A stretch of DNA of 64,000 bases from Branchiostoma floridae (lineage: Eukaryota; Chordata; Leptocardii; Amphioxiformes; Branchiostomatidae): the NCBI RefSeq assembly GCF_000003815.2, contig NC_049986.1, positions 24,013,306 to 24,077,305 of the forward strand. The letters run 5' to 3'. The translations under genes were made by a program, and so were the position numbers. The notes under the pieces are model-generated. The model saw only the letters and a list, made by a program, of their open reading frames with translations. It did not search any database and had not been told where the DNA came from. Positions 25,029 through 36,753 of the stretch are shown in pieces. Positions within the stretch are counted from its first letter, which is position 1. Each line of letters begins with the position of its first letter.

Positions 25029-25563
25029 CCACAGCAAGTAAATTTTATGGATGACATCCTCAGCAGACTGCAAAAATAGTGCGATAGGGCGGAAAAAAAA
25101 CAAGATGGGTGAAAAAAAACAAGATAGCTACATTTTCAAAATAGGCACCATAAAGTTGTGATGACTGTTGTAAAAAGAATTAAAGGGACAAAACATGGCA
25201 TCAGAGCCAACAAGGCATTCATTTCTGTACTTAAGACATGTATTGGTGTGGTAAAAGTGACACTAGTGTGGTAGACTGGCATCACCAACAAAGTTAGTAA
25301 CCACACTCTTAGCTTCCATATTGGTGTCACTTTTACAACTATCCAATAAGTTTCATTCATTTCTACAACTACAGTCCTGGGTACCTCGCAAGTGTCACTT
25401 CTACAAGTATAATTATTAGGCCAAACACAATATATTTGCTCATTTTGCTACTTTATCGTCATGTTGATCATCCCTGCAGAAGAAAAACTTCTTGTTTCTT
25501 TTCTGAAATCAGGCGAAAATTAATGCACGCGCTGATGTCATCCATAAAATTTACTTGCTGTGG
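25029..25563. repeat. Inverted repeat with 30-base arms, 475-base spacer
   Basis: The arm at 25029-25058 (beginning CCACAGCAAGTAAATTTTAT) is the exact complement of 25534-25563. The spacer is non-coding. It is consistent with a non-autonomous DNA transposon, though its outer limits and target duplication could not be set. Confidence 0.6.
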
Positions 25564-26239
25564 TCTAAGTAAACCGCCTTTCAGGCTCTCCTGGCCTGCA
25601 TGGCTTGAACCAAACAAGCAGCATTTTTGTTAGCACAGCCCGTGGATTGTTTATGTTTTTTTACGTTTATTACGAAGAAATAACAATATATTCTATGAAT
25701 TTTGGGTGTTGTCGTCTTTCAAATCGTACTTTTACTAGGTGGATCATATAAACAATATTTTAGTCGCTAATCGGACCCAATTCAATGTAAAGGGGTTCTG
25801 ATACAAAATTCTGTCTGGACGAATGGTAGCACCCATCAATGCTAGGAATTACATGGTCTTGGGATTCGAACCTAAAAGATTCCATTGCATGGTAACCCCA
25901 CAATAGTATTTTTTTTGTACTTTGTATTTATCTCTTTCTGTCTTATTTTAACAAGGGTACGCCAACTGAGAGAGAAACCTAATGATCATATGATCTCAGT
26001 TGTTTGCACTTCAGAACGTTAACCTTTGACCACTGCGGCAGACCCGGAAGCAATTCTGGCGATATTTTCTACTACACTGTAACGGGAGGTCCAGCAGCTA
26101 GCCCTTTGCCTGGTCGGGTCCATTTGCCTTTACTTGTTACTAGTACTTTTTACGCCACGAAAGGTAAGACGACCGCTACTTTATACGGAAGGGGTTTTAC
26201 ATTTACCACAAGTTATCTTAAGCTCACTACTACTAGTAG

Positions 26240-26268
26240 TTGGGGGGGGGGGGGGGAGGGGGGGGGGG
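26240..26268. repeat. Poly-G tract
   Basis: About 29 bases, almost all G with one A. It could form G-quadruplex structure and may be unreliable in length. Confidence 0.9.
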
Positions 26269-26900
26269 CAGAAGAGGTAACTGTCCTTCAGGTATCGTAC
26301 ACTTATGATTCACGTATTGCTAAGCTCCAAAAGACTGAGTCGTGTGGCTATTTCTATGTATTATGTTTGACTGCCGTATGCAACGTATTAAACATTACTT
26401 TCATATATTGTCCAAACAGCACTAGTATAATTTATAGGCACGGCAGTTTTGTGTGAATGACTATATGCACTCTTGCTGTTCTACGGCAGACTGCTTGATG
26501 GCGCTTCCAAATTAGTTGCCGCAAGACCGTGGGGGGACCTTAAATCTGCTTTTAGATTCAGTATCACGCTGCCCCAATAAGCACGTTCACCATTCTATGA
26601 ACGCATGTGCAGCGATAGGAATTATGGGTAATCTGTTAAAGGTGAAGGCCCCTGAGACGTAAACAGACATGTCTGGACATTGTTATGCAAATCGAGACAA
26701 TAGTCAATAGTTTACAGTCAGAGCCTTCACCACTGACATATTACTCAGAATTCCTGACACTGCACATGTGTAAGGTGTACGTGCTTACACAACGCATCGC
26801 CAACTTCAAATACAAAGTATTGCAGCATTAATATTTTGGTAGGTAGGGATCGCTTTTTAGCTTTTAACATAGACAGTGTGCGTGTGTTTTCCAGGTCAGC

Positions 26901-29900
26901 ATGGCTGCTACAGTGTTCTGGACCTACAAGGAAACGAACGTTCCTTCCAATGTTACGAAGGAGACGCTGGAGGCCTTACCCGACTTTCAGATCCGCGATG
27001 ACGACATTGTTGTGGTGAGCTTCCCAAAGGCAGGTGAGTCGTTAGACAGCTTTTCATGGACACGCTTTGGCCTCTATCGCCAAAGCCCTTAAAGCTTCCT
27101 TAATTAGCCCTGTACACTAAAGTAGTTTGTGCTGAGCGGTTCCTGTCTTTTACAAGGGTCGAACTGGCTTCTGGAGATCATCTGTAAGCTGCTGAGATCG
27201 GCGGGTAGGACGGAGGAGCCGGTGGACAGTTTGTTGACAGGACCGCTGGAGATGACTCTCCCGTCAGCCGAGCAGCCCGGTTACGTCACACTCGCTGCCA
27301 AGTCCTCCCCTCGCATCTTGAAGACTCACCTCCCGATCCGCTTCGCACCACGAGGGGTGTCCAAGCCGCAGAACAGGGTGGGGCGATGATATTTGATATC
27401 TATAGTTTTTGTGAACGTTTTTTGTAATGCCATAGCCATAACCATCACATGTGTTAGCGATCCTTTCCTCCCCTCTTCCTTTAAGCCCCGGTCACAAGAA
27501 TCGTACGACGTCCTTGCGATGGCATATTACGCCTATCGCACGATGATCACAGTGGATCGCAGCTAAATCGTAAGCAAAATCAGCCATCGCAGAGCATCGC
27601 AGAGCATCGGATGATGTTCAAAATTTTTCCAGCGTCGTACGATTTTTCACTTGTGTCTCTTCTGTATAGCCGTCTGACCGTTTTTGTGCTTCTTTAACCA
27701 ACAAAATGTGGACATAGCTGTTGAATACCTTCCTATAATATCTTTAACTGTAAAAATAAATTAAAAAAGACTATGATAACAAGAGTATTACAAGCAAAAG
27801 TTCAAATCAAGCGTGAGTACTGGTATGGTTATCTCGGTCTGCTTGCCGGCTCAACGTGTCAGGCTCTTTCGAATATTGTATCATGATATGCTATCAACAA
27901 AAAGATGCCATCATACAAAAATCATATCATAAGCATTATATCATATATATTTCCGACTCATGCCTTTATGTTTGAGTTGTCCCCATGGTTATTACGATTA
28001 TGGTAAACTGACCCAAGACCGACGAGAGCTGAGATTTGATCTAATTATCAACTCACGTGCATGAAGCGATCAAACAATTGTCTGCATCACCTGTGCGGGG
28101 CGCGCTGTTCTCTGGTTGCGATTGTGGCAGTTGCGACTGATATATTTTCCCTTTTCGTCAATATCGACAATATCAGGGAAAACTGAAACCATCACAACAT
28201 GCTAAAAATTCATAAATCTAAAACCTCATCAGTAGACAAAAATTGCCGTAATGAAGTCTGCTTTGGGGGCAAATAAAATCTTACGACGATAGCGAAATTT
28301 TGAACATGTTCAAAATCCATTTCAGTCCTATTTTCGTCATAGGAGGCTCCCCGATTTACTATGATTTACCTGCGATTGACGCAAATACGCTCTAATGACC
28401 TCATCGTACGATGCACTACGATCCTTGTGACCACGGCTTCATATATTTAAACCATTGCTTCCGATTCTTCCCCGACTTACGACGTACTGCGCTTATGCCG
28501 CGCATAAAACCTCCATCGCAGTCAATCGTACGATTCTTGTGACCGGGGCTTTAGTCAGTCCCAGCTACCCCCCTCCCACAAGTTTTTCCTTGGGGACGGC
28601 TCAGTAAGTGAGTAGTCGTCCATAGACTACTAGCCATGGACTACCATTAGACGCGGCGCAATACATGTAAACATGAACAAGAACGTTCAATCCTCCACCT
28701 TTTTTCCGGCTGTGTCGGGCAAGTCAAAGAAAGATATTCATATCATGTTTGATTCTATGCGGTTTTCGACCAATCGACTGCTCAAATACTTACCAAATTG
28801 CTCTTGCTCCCTTGGTAGGTAAAAGTGCTGGTGATGATGAGAAACCCGAAGGACTCCGCGGTGTCATATTACCACTTCAGCAGGAAGCTCGGTCCGCTGA
28901 TGGGACTGGGAGAACCCCCGGCCTGGGAGGAGTACGCCCGGGCTTTTGTGGGCGGACAAAGTCAGTAATCAACAAATCGATAACCTTTATCATAGTTATA
29001 GAGTATATGTCATAACTTGGCTGTGATGTGGTTTGATACAGGTGTTCCGAACCGGGTGATAATTTGGGTTAGAACACGGGCTTGTGCTGTTGTCACAAGG
29101 GCTTTCTTAAAATCATTTGGACGCACTTCGAGTGCTCCAAGTGCTCCACTGTAGCAAATTTGAATTTCACAACATTTGGTATGTTGGTAGGTGTCGTGAA
29201 GACAAAGTTCAAGTTAATTTGTTTGAACCTTTGTTTATTCATGAAAGCTCAAATCGGCCTGCAGGCCGCTTTTCATTGAGGCCATGAGGGAAGAGGCAAG
29301 GGTCAGACAGCGTTTATAAAAGAGATATAGTTGACATCACTTAAAGTCCTAATGAGTCTTATAAGTCTATGTACACAACTTTACATACATGGTACAAAAG
29401 ACATAATAGCGAGAGACATCATAGCCCTTGCCTACGCTGCTGCAGCGGAACCTGTATGAATTTTTGTCTTTTTTTATACAGTTTCGTACGGAGACTTCTG
29501 TGACCACGTGTTGGGCTGGTGGCAGATGCGGGACGACCCCCATTTCCTGTTCCTCAAGTATGAGGACATGAAAAAGGTATCGTAAGTCTGAAACTAAAGT
29601 GTACCGTATTCTTTCTTGATCCAATACAAAAAAAATAGGATACAAATAATGCGAATTTAGACAAACTCCTTGGTGTCCCTTAGCATTGCTGCAGTCACGT
29701 GTCTCCTACGCCCCGGAAGCTGCAATAGACGGGTCAATTTAGTCCTAACTGTTTTCCCGGTGTTGGTTAAATAAAATTCAGATGCTTTATAAATTTTGGT
29801 CTCCCTCTTGTGACTCACTTAAGACATGAGCCTTTCCAGAAAAGTGACGTCAGGGGTTGATTGAACGTAACATAAACGTGTCAGGAAGTTGATACCGTTC

Positions 29901-30829
29901 CCCATATGGCGTTAAAATTCTATCCTGGATTTCTTTTCTTCGTGTTGGATGAATGATTCAAAACCTTTTACCGTCACAGTGTGTCTTAACAACGAAGATG
30001 ACCACCCATTCTGATGCCTAATGTTTTGCATACTCTCAGGACGTCCTGAGTTCTGTGCAGACCATTGCTACCTTCCTAGACATCACCCTGGATGGAGCAG
30101 CCATCGCCGCCATAGCAGAAGAATCAACGTTTGACAGGATGAAGCAAGACTTTAGTGCATCGCAGTGGCCGACAAGAAGGATCCTTCCCAGGAAAGGTAC
30201 CAGTTTTTGTGAATTCAAAGTGACGAACTATGACCGGTTCTATGTTCATTTAAGGTAACTGAAATTAAAGGACGTTAAATCCACATAGAAGAGTTGAACT
30301 GTTTTCCAACATAGCTAAAACAAGTTCTCATAATTAGTTAATATCTTTGGTATTACTATTGATTTCAGGTATTTTCTTTGGATTCTAAAATTACAGAAAC
30401 ACAGCACACGGGCTGGCAATTCATGTTCAGGTTATTTTTTAGAAGTAAATTGTTTTGCAATTAATTTTTTGGCTCATTTTCTTTGTGTAAAATTGTAACA
30501 GAGTGCCTCGGCAGACAGTGAAGTCAGACACAAAGAGGTGCCGTGACCTTTAGAAGTGCATATAATGATCCTTAATTACAAGGTACTCATCTGATCTTCT
30601 CGCTTCTGGCTGTTCCTGTTCCTACCTTTATCTAATAGGCATAAATGTGTTCCTGCTTTTGCAGTTTCCTCAACAGAACGGTAACATTAATTAGTACTTT
30701 TTTATTCTACATTGCACAGGCATTGCCGGAGACTGGAAGAACATGTTAAGTCCAGACGAGAGTAAAGCATTTGACTCGTGGTGTGAGAAGAAGTTATGTG
30801 GGACAGGCCTTAATTTTGAGTTTGAATAA
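26901..30829 (+). CDS. Cytosolic sulfotransferase (SULT family), copy 1
   Basis: Six exons with GT-AG sites and matching phases: 26901-27033, 27157-27377, 28819-28960, 29482-29576, 30040-30196 and 30720-30829, giving 285 residues (family about 290). It should transfer sulfate from PAPS to a small acceptor in the cytosol. The 5' PAPS loop is VSFPKAGSNW (residues 39-48). The catalytic histidine is His102 in ILKTHLP. The 3'-phosphate site is RNPKDSAVSYYHF from Arg126, and the C-terminal RKGIAGDWKN motif lies at 248-257. All key residues are present, so activity is expected. There is no signal peptide, and no membrane segment as Golgi enzymes would have. TTTTCCAG just before the start codon suggests a 5' UTR intron. 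Intron 2 contains a Harbinger-like element. Copy 2 follows in tandem. The substrate class cannot be told from sequence. Confidence 0.93.
27484..28550. mobile_element. Non-autonomous DNA transposon, PIF/Harbinger-like
   Basis: The ends are perfect inverted repeats of about 25 bases beginning AGCCCCGGTCACAAGAATCG, flanked by a 3-base TTA duplication (27481-27483 and 28551-28553). TTA/TAA target duplications are typical of PIF/Harbinger elements. The 1,067-base interior has no long open frame and contains further CGTACGAT-type motifs related to the ends. It sits in intron 2 of sulfotransferase copy 1 and is absent from copy 2. Confidence 0.75.
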
Positions 30830-31306
30830 AATAATATTTGAGTTAAGGTAGCAAGGTTGTCTTGTGGTCAGGGTTCTTAACGTCGAATCTGAAGGTTTTG
30901 AGTCCGAATACGAAGAAAAATGATTTTCTGTGATTGGTTTGTTTGTAAACCAAATGACGTCAAACAAACAATAAACTTGGTGTGAAAAACAAGTGATTGA
31001 GTCATGAAAGCGTGTTTTGATAATGTTTGCCTTCGCTATGAACGACACAGTCTCGACAAGTCCCTAGGCCCTCTTCAGCCAGTTTGAGTGGTAAAAGTCA
31101 GTCACAGAAGGGTACGCAGTTCTGTTTTTGGTACCCTCTGGCAGTCAGGTATGGAACATGCCGTAACGTCATCATCAAAAGGTTCAAATGTCAGCTGTGA
31201 ATAACCGGTTTGTTCGGAGAGGACGTTGACTTACTAGGATGGGTCTGGCTATCTCCCCGGGCTATAGTTAAAGTGGATCTATCAAGACCAGCCTAAAACA
31301 TCCAAC
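30830..31306 (+). promoter_or_regulatory. RTK-array 3' flank and promoter-like module between the sulfotransferases
   Basis: After the sulfotransferase stop, the sequence is of the RTK-array type: the GTTTGTAAACCA...CAATAAAC segment (AATAAA at 30970-30975) found after each RTK, then the module beginning CTTCGCTATGAACGACACAG found before each RTK, up to the kinase fragment at 31307. The AATAAA may serve the sulfotransferase. A near-identical copy is at 36110-36587. Confidence 0.6.
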
Positions 31307-31426
31307 ATGAACAACAAGAAGGCATTTGTCGTCCTCTTGACCTGCCTGGCCGTCCTCGACAGTGTCCAGGGAACGCTACTGTTGTCAGCGAACGTCCCAG
31401 AAAACGCTCACGCGGGGGAAAGTTAG
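31307..31426 (+). pseudogene. Truncated RTK 5' end, fragment 1
   Basis: An ATG and 39 codons match the signal peptide and first cadherin strand of the array RTKs (FVVLLTCLAVLDSVQG, then SANVPENAHAGE), followed by a chance TAG where the homology ends abruptly after GGGGGAAA. It ends about 55 bases before the start codon of sulfotransferase copy 2. It is a relic of an RTK gene cut by the duplication that made the sulfotransferase pair. It could be transcribed, as the promoter-like module is present, but would give only a signal peptide and a stub. Confidence 0.8.
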
Positions 31427-31481
31427 TGCCCCACTTCTTTGCATAGTTGTCCTATAAACTGAATGAAACAATCAGGTCAGT

Positions 31482-34400
31482 ATGGCAGCAACGAGGTTCT
31501 GGACCTACCAGGATATGCACTTTCCCTTCAGTGCTACCAGAGAGACGCTGGAGGCCTTACCCGACTTTCAGATCCGCGATGACGACATTGTTGTGGTAAG
31601 CTACCCGAAGGCAGGTGAGCAGTTAGGGCACGCCTGTTGATGATATTCATTAGAGAGCTTTTCATGCACACCTTAGGCCCCTGTCGCAGGAATGCACATG
31701 CTATATGATTTTAAGAGACACCCTTGGACCTGTCAGCCTGTGCACTTAAGCAGTTCTCGCTCCGGTTAGGGCCGTCCCTCGGATAGGTCGTTAAATGTAG
31801 CTCCGGTGTTTGAAGAGAGCCACACCTCCAGCATGTTAAAGATCACACTTATCGAAAATAATAGGGGTCCTTGCCGGTGTGAGTGGTTAAAAACTTACAG
31901 TCCCGTGGCCGCACCAATTACTGTCCTATTGAAGCTACTCCGCTCCAGACCCTTGCGATTTAGCCCCACCAACTGTAAGCTCCTCGCAATTCAGCCCCTG
32001 TCTGCAATGAGAAAATAGTCGGCTCACCCAATAACAACAATCAAAGAGCCGTTGCGGTTATAGAAACAATTAAGAGCCGTAGGTTATGCCTGATCCTGTC
32101 AGCTCCCAACCACAGATGTCCTTGCTCATCACCGGTACCAACTCCCAACTATGGTCTGGAGAAGGTCGCTTAACTCAGCCTGAGTACCATCCTCCGTAGT
32201 GACCGCTGGCTCAATCCTTTCGTTTGCGAGCTAGCGGTCACTACGGAGGATGGTTCTCAGGCTACGCGATACTATCTTCGGCTATGTGATAGCGTTACAC
32301 TATTAACATGTACACCGGCTACTAAAATGTGGTTAATTAATGTGAATGAACAAATCACTTTGTTCAAGGGTCGAACTGGCTTATGGTGATCATCTGTAAG
32401 CTGCTGAGAGCGGCGGGTAGGACAGAGGAGCCGGTGGATACTCTGTTGTCAGGACCGATGGAACTGACTCTAAAGATGGCCGAACAGCCTGGTTACGTCA
32501 CACTCGCTGCCAGGTCCTCCCCCCGCATCTTCAAGACTCACCTCCCGATCCGCTTCGCACCGCGGGGGGTGTCCAAGCCGCAGAACAAGGTGGGGCCATG
32601 GTATCTGTATGTTTTTGCCCACATGGACTTAACGCCGGTGCAATGGCCGAGTAAGTTGAATATTCTTGATGCCTTGCATTCGGTAGGTCGTGAGTTCGAT
32701 CCCCAGCCGAGTCATACCAAAGAATTTTAAAATGGTACATTCTACTTTCTCTGCTTAGCACTCAGCACTAATGAGGAAGAGTATGGAAGTCAAACACACA
32801 TCACTACCAGCGGACCAGCCCCCTACTGTAGTCACTAACTTGACTTGCACAAATGTGTGGCCCAAGGGCTACTAGAAATGGAGATGGGCTACACCCCTAA
32901 GCATCTGCACAGATGTACGGGAAACTTTAACTTTTTAACCCTATTCAGACCGGGGGGGGGGCTTTTGAGGCCCGCGCTAACTTCGATGTCCTATAACGCC
33001 AGAACGGCTTACGCTAGAGCCACCAAATTTGGTGAGTTTTCCTAAAATATTGTTGGCAACAATTTTACGAAGTTTGACAAATTTTCCATTTTTTCTTGTT
33101 GCCATGGCAACCGTTTGTTGACAGGCAGTTTTGCCAAAAATCACAATTTTTGATTCTAACTATGTATTTTTCACATTTATTTGCTATATTACTGCAATTT
33201 TGTTACATAAATAAAATCTTATATTATTCAGCATATCTTTCATAATTATATATGCATAAATTATGCTAATTTGATGACGTCATCAGCCCAAAATCCAAGA
33301 TGGCGGACCGAATGGCCAGATCAAGAATAACAAGCTAATTATCCCTTAAAATTTGTAACTACCTGGTATTTTTTCATCAAAAACCATCTAAATGAATGAA
33401 TTTAGTCTATTGCCATTGCCCTTTGTGATTATTTGTTGCAAAAAAAGTATTTTTAAAAATTCAAGGTGATGGATATAATATGGCGGAGCCCAACTCGTAT
33501 CTTAGACGTACATGACGTCATTTTATGACGTCATATTGACGTCATTGATGTTGCTATTGGCAACGCAAGTCGTAATAAACATTATTATTCTGTTATCTGC
33601 ACTTGTTGTTACATTTTTGCAGCATAACTTGAAGTTTTCTGAGAATACCCATTTTTCATGGGTTTGGCCAATGTAATCAAATTGATGACGTCATAATTAC
33701 GTCATCTTACGTCAACGTAACGTCAAACGTCACATACTTGTTAGATATTATGTCGAAATCATGTCCTGAAAATTTGGTGGCCCTACGGCACGTCGTTTTA
33801 GAGTTATAGGACTTAGAAGTGGAGGGCCTCAAAAGCCCCCCCCCCGGTCCAGGGATGACCAAAAAAGCCCGCTCTGAATAGGGTTAACTTAATGCAGTAG
33901 TTATACTCATACTTGAAAAACTAAGGATAAATTACCCTATGCTCTTGTCCCCATGGCAGGTAAAAGTGCTGGTGATGATGAGAAACCCGAAGGACTCCGC
34001 GGTGTCATATTACCACTTCAGCAACAAACTCTGTCCGCTGCTGGGCCTGGGAGAACCTCCGGCCTGGGAGGAGTTCGCTCGGGCTTTTGTGGGCGGACAA
34101 AGTCAGTAATATTGTTTATGTCATACCTGGGCCGCGATAACGTTCGATTTGGGTGTTCCGGACCGTGCGATAACTTTGGTTATTACACGGGCCTATATGG
34201 CCTTGTTTGAACGCACTTCGAGTGACGCGCTAGCAAACATTTTAATACCGGATTCAGATGTTGGAATTAATTTTGTTACAGTTTTTGTTTGTTTGAGGAA
34301 ACAGAATTACCTCAACGTATGGTGAATTTTGCATTGAAATGTGTTTGTTTTATCCGATGGGCATGACATAAATAAAACACAACACGGTATATTCCGCATC

Positions 34401-36109
34401 AACCCCGGTCCCTTCCCGCCAGTCGGATCGCTCTACGCCCTTAAACCGATCCTACCCGCGGTCGGGCTGGTACTCAGGGTCTTACGGAATACACCGTGTT
34501 GTATTCTATATTTATGTCATACCTGTGTCGTGATCACGGTCGATAGGGTGTATGTATAAACACATTACTGAACAGTGGAGGACTTAAAAACTATTCCACG
34601 ACATTTATGTATGGCACAAAGAAGGTTATATGTTTTCCGTCGTGCTATGGTAGAGTGGCTGTGGACGGAGTCAAAACTCGAGTTTTGATGATATTTGGTA
34701 ATGGGCATCTCAGCTCCTTCCTACGGCGCGGAACCTGTATGTTAATTTACTTTGTGCAACAGTTCAGTACGGAGACTTCTGTGACCACGTGTTGGGCTGG
34801 TGGCAGATGCGGGACGATCTTCATTTCCTCTTCCTCAAGTACGAGGACATGAAAAAGGTGTGGTATAGTCTGAAACTAAAGTGTAGCTTATTTACTATTG
34901 CTCTTACGAGAGACAGGTTGGCGCGAGGACTTCAAAATTTTATCCAATGCAAAAAAAGGATACACACAATGCGACTTTAGACAAACACTTTGGTGTTCCG
35001 TAGGATTACAGCAGACGTGACCATTGAACTATTTTCCAAGTTAGTTTAGTTTCTTCGTAAACTTTTGTCTTCCTCTAGTATTCCTTTCATTCAGTTCAGG
35101 CATGCATAAGTAACATGACGTCATGGGTTGATTCAACCTACTATAAACGTGTCAGAAAGTCGATACCGTCCGCCGTCTGACGTCAAAATTTGTCTTTGTG
35201 TCGGATGAATGGTCTTACCATGTCTCTTAACAACGTAGGATTTTACGTAAAATTAGGATTTTACCATGGTCAATATTGACTGAAGGAGGCCATATATATG
35301 ACAAAGTAGATGACCTCAGCTCCTATTCTGATGCCTAATGTTTTTGTGTACCCTCAGGACCTCCCGGGTTCTGTGCAGACCATTGCTACCTTCCTAGACA
35401 TCACCCTGGATGGAGCAGCCATCGCCGCCATAGCAGAAGAGTCAACGTTTGACAGGATGAAGCAAGACTTTAGCAGATCCCAGTGGCCGACGAAAAGGAT
35501 CATTCCCAGGAAAGGTGTGTGTGTGTGATAAACTATGACAAGTTCTACGTTCATTGTCAAGTAAATGGGTTTCAAGGGACGTCCCATCCACATTCAAGGG
35601 TTTTGCTTGGGCGTTGTGTCAACATGAAACTGTTTTCCACCATAGCTAAGACAAAGAGCTAACCCAGAGCATACGCACAGGCTGCCAAAAAATGTCCGCG
35701 TTATGTATAGCTTAATAGGTAGGTTTAATTGTATACAAATGCTCATCTGGTCATTCTTGTTGTAGAACAGTAATAGCAGAGGGGGAAGTGCCTCTGCAGA
35801 CAGTGAAGACTGACACAAAAAGGTGGCAAGGACCTTAGAAGTGAACTTAATGATCATTAATTACAAGTTACTCTTATTCTCGTCTCTGGCTGTTACTGTT
35901 CATAGTCTTATCTAATATGCATAAATGTGCTCCTGTTTTATAGGTTCCTCAACAGAACAGTAATGTCAATTACTTTTTTATTCTACATTGCACTTACAGG
36001 CATTGCCGGAGACTGGAAGAACATGTTGAGTCCAGACGAGAGTAAAGCATTTGACTCGTGGTGTGAGAGGAAATTATGCGGGACAGGCCTTAATTTTGAG
36101 TTTGAATAA
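31482..36109 (+). CDS. Cytosolic sulfotransferase (SULT family), copy 2
   Basis: Six exons of exactly the same lengths as copy 1: 31482-31614, 32369-32589, 33960-34101, 34763-34857, 35358-35514 and 36000-36109, giving 285 residues. The PAPS loop is VSYPKAGSNW, closer to the family's YPK form. IFKTHLP holds the catalytic histidine; RNPKDSAVSYYHF and RKGIAGDWKN are kept. Most differences from copy 1 lie in the first 25 residues (FWTYQDMHFPFSATRETLEA against VFWTYKETNVPSNVTKETLE) and a few sites around SNKLCPLLGL. Exons 2-6 are otherwise very close, suggesting recent duplication with a diverged substrate-side N terminus. Intron 2 carries a SINE-like repeat and a piggyBac-like element absent from copy 1. 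An in-frame acceptor-like CAATCAG precedes the start, as in copy 1. Confidence 0.93.
32632..32930 (+). mobile_element. tRNA-derived SINE-like repeat
   Basis: The head has an A-box-like TGGCCGAGTAAGTT and a B-box GAGTTCGATCCCC at tRNA spacing, followed by a body of about 200 bases. The body matches, in inverse orientation, about 12965-13135 (shared GGACTAGCCCCCT/GACCAGCCCCCT, GGGCTA and GGAGATGGGC phrases). It lies in intron 2 of sulfotransferase copy 2 and is directly abutted by the piggyBac-like element. Confidence 0.6.
32939..33883. mobile_element. Non-autonomous DNA transposon, piggyBac-like
   Basis: A TTAA duplication (32935-32938 and 33884-33887) flanks a 945-base element with inverted ends CCCTATTCAGA...TCTGAATAGGG. 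Further inside, inverted CCGGGGGGGG..CTTTTGAGGCCC segments and CTATAAC/GTTATAG follow. A TTAA target and CCC- termini are typical of piggyBac elements. No transposase frame is present, so it is a MITE. It sits in intron 2 of sulfotransferase copy 2. Confidence 0.78.
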
Positions 36110-36587
36110 AATAATATTTGAGTTAGGGTAGCAAGGTTGTCTTGTGGTCAGGGTTCTTAACGTCGAATCTGAAGGTTTTGAGTCCGAATACGAAGAAAAA
36201 TGATTTTCTGTGATTGGTTTGTTTGTAAACCAAATGACATCAAACAAACAATAAACTTGGTGTGAAAAACAAGTGATTGAGTCATGAAAGCGTGTTTTGA
36301 TAATGTTTGCCTTCGCTATGAACGACACAGTCTCGACAAGTCCCTAGGCCCTCTTCAGCCAGTTTGAGTGGTAAAAGTCAGTCACAGAAGGGTACGCAGT
36401 TCTGTTTTTGGTACCCTCTGGCAGTCAAGTACGGAACATGCCGTGACGTAATCATCCAAATGATTCAAATGTCAGCTGTCAAAAACCGGTTTGTTTGGAG
36501 AGAACGTTGACTTACTACACTGGGTCTGGCTATCCCTCCGGGCTATAGGTACTGTAGATTCAATCAGACAAGCCAAAAACATTCAAC
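36110..36587 (+). promoter_or_regulatory. Second copy of the RTK-type 3' flank and promoter-like module
   Basis: Nearly identical to 30830-31306, with AATAAA at 36250-36255 and the CTTCGCTATGAACGACACAG module. It continues into kinase fragment 2 at 36588. The close identity marks the sulfotransferase unit plus RTK flank as one recent duplication. Confidence 0.65.
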
Positions 36588-36753
36588 ATGGACAACAACA
36601 AGGGACTTTTTGTACTGCTGACCTGCCTGGTCGTCTCCGACAGAGTCCAGGGAACGCTACAGTGAACGCGAACGTCCCAGAAAACGCTCATGTTGGGTAA
36701 ACCGTCACCGGTGTTCGGTCGGCCATAGGGGAAGAGAAGGAGGAAGTAAGATG
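36588..36753 (+). pseudogene. Truncated RTK 5' end, fragment 2
   Basis: Homology to the RTK signal peptide and cadherin start runs over about 166 bases. A one-base deletion after ACGCTACAG turns the frame into TGA (36663-36665) after 25 codons, and a second stop follows at GGGTAA. Homology ends at GAGGAAGTAAGATG, and upstream-type sequence of RTK-A follows. It is a non-coding relic. Confidence 0.82.

Larger units (their letters stand above)
22579..26900. other. Gene-free stretch upstream of the nuclease and sulfotransferase genes
   Basis: This lies between two divergently oriented genes, so it should contain both promoters; no clear TATA box or CpG-rich core was recognised. It holds a palindromic element at 22637-22803, a tandem repeat at 23180-23735, a short repeat at 24030-24053 also found at 45246-45270, an inverted repeat at 25029-25563 and a G tract at 26240-26268. 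No coding exon series was found. Confidence 0.45.

Noticed and set aside
25855-25880. B-box-like GGTTCGAATCCC on the minus strand
   Set aside because: No A box at the right distance and no cloverleaf; at best a relic of a tRNA-derived repeat.
26004-26456. 150-codon + strand frame
   Set aside because: It runs through a poly-G tract giving polyglycine, with no recognisable domain.
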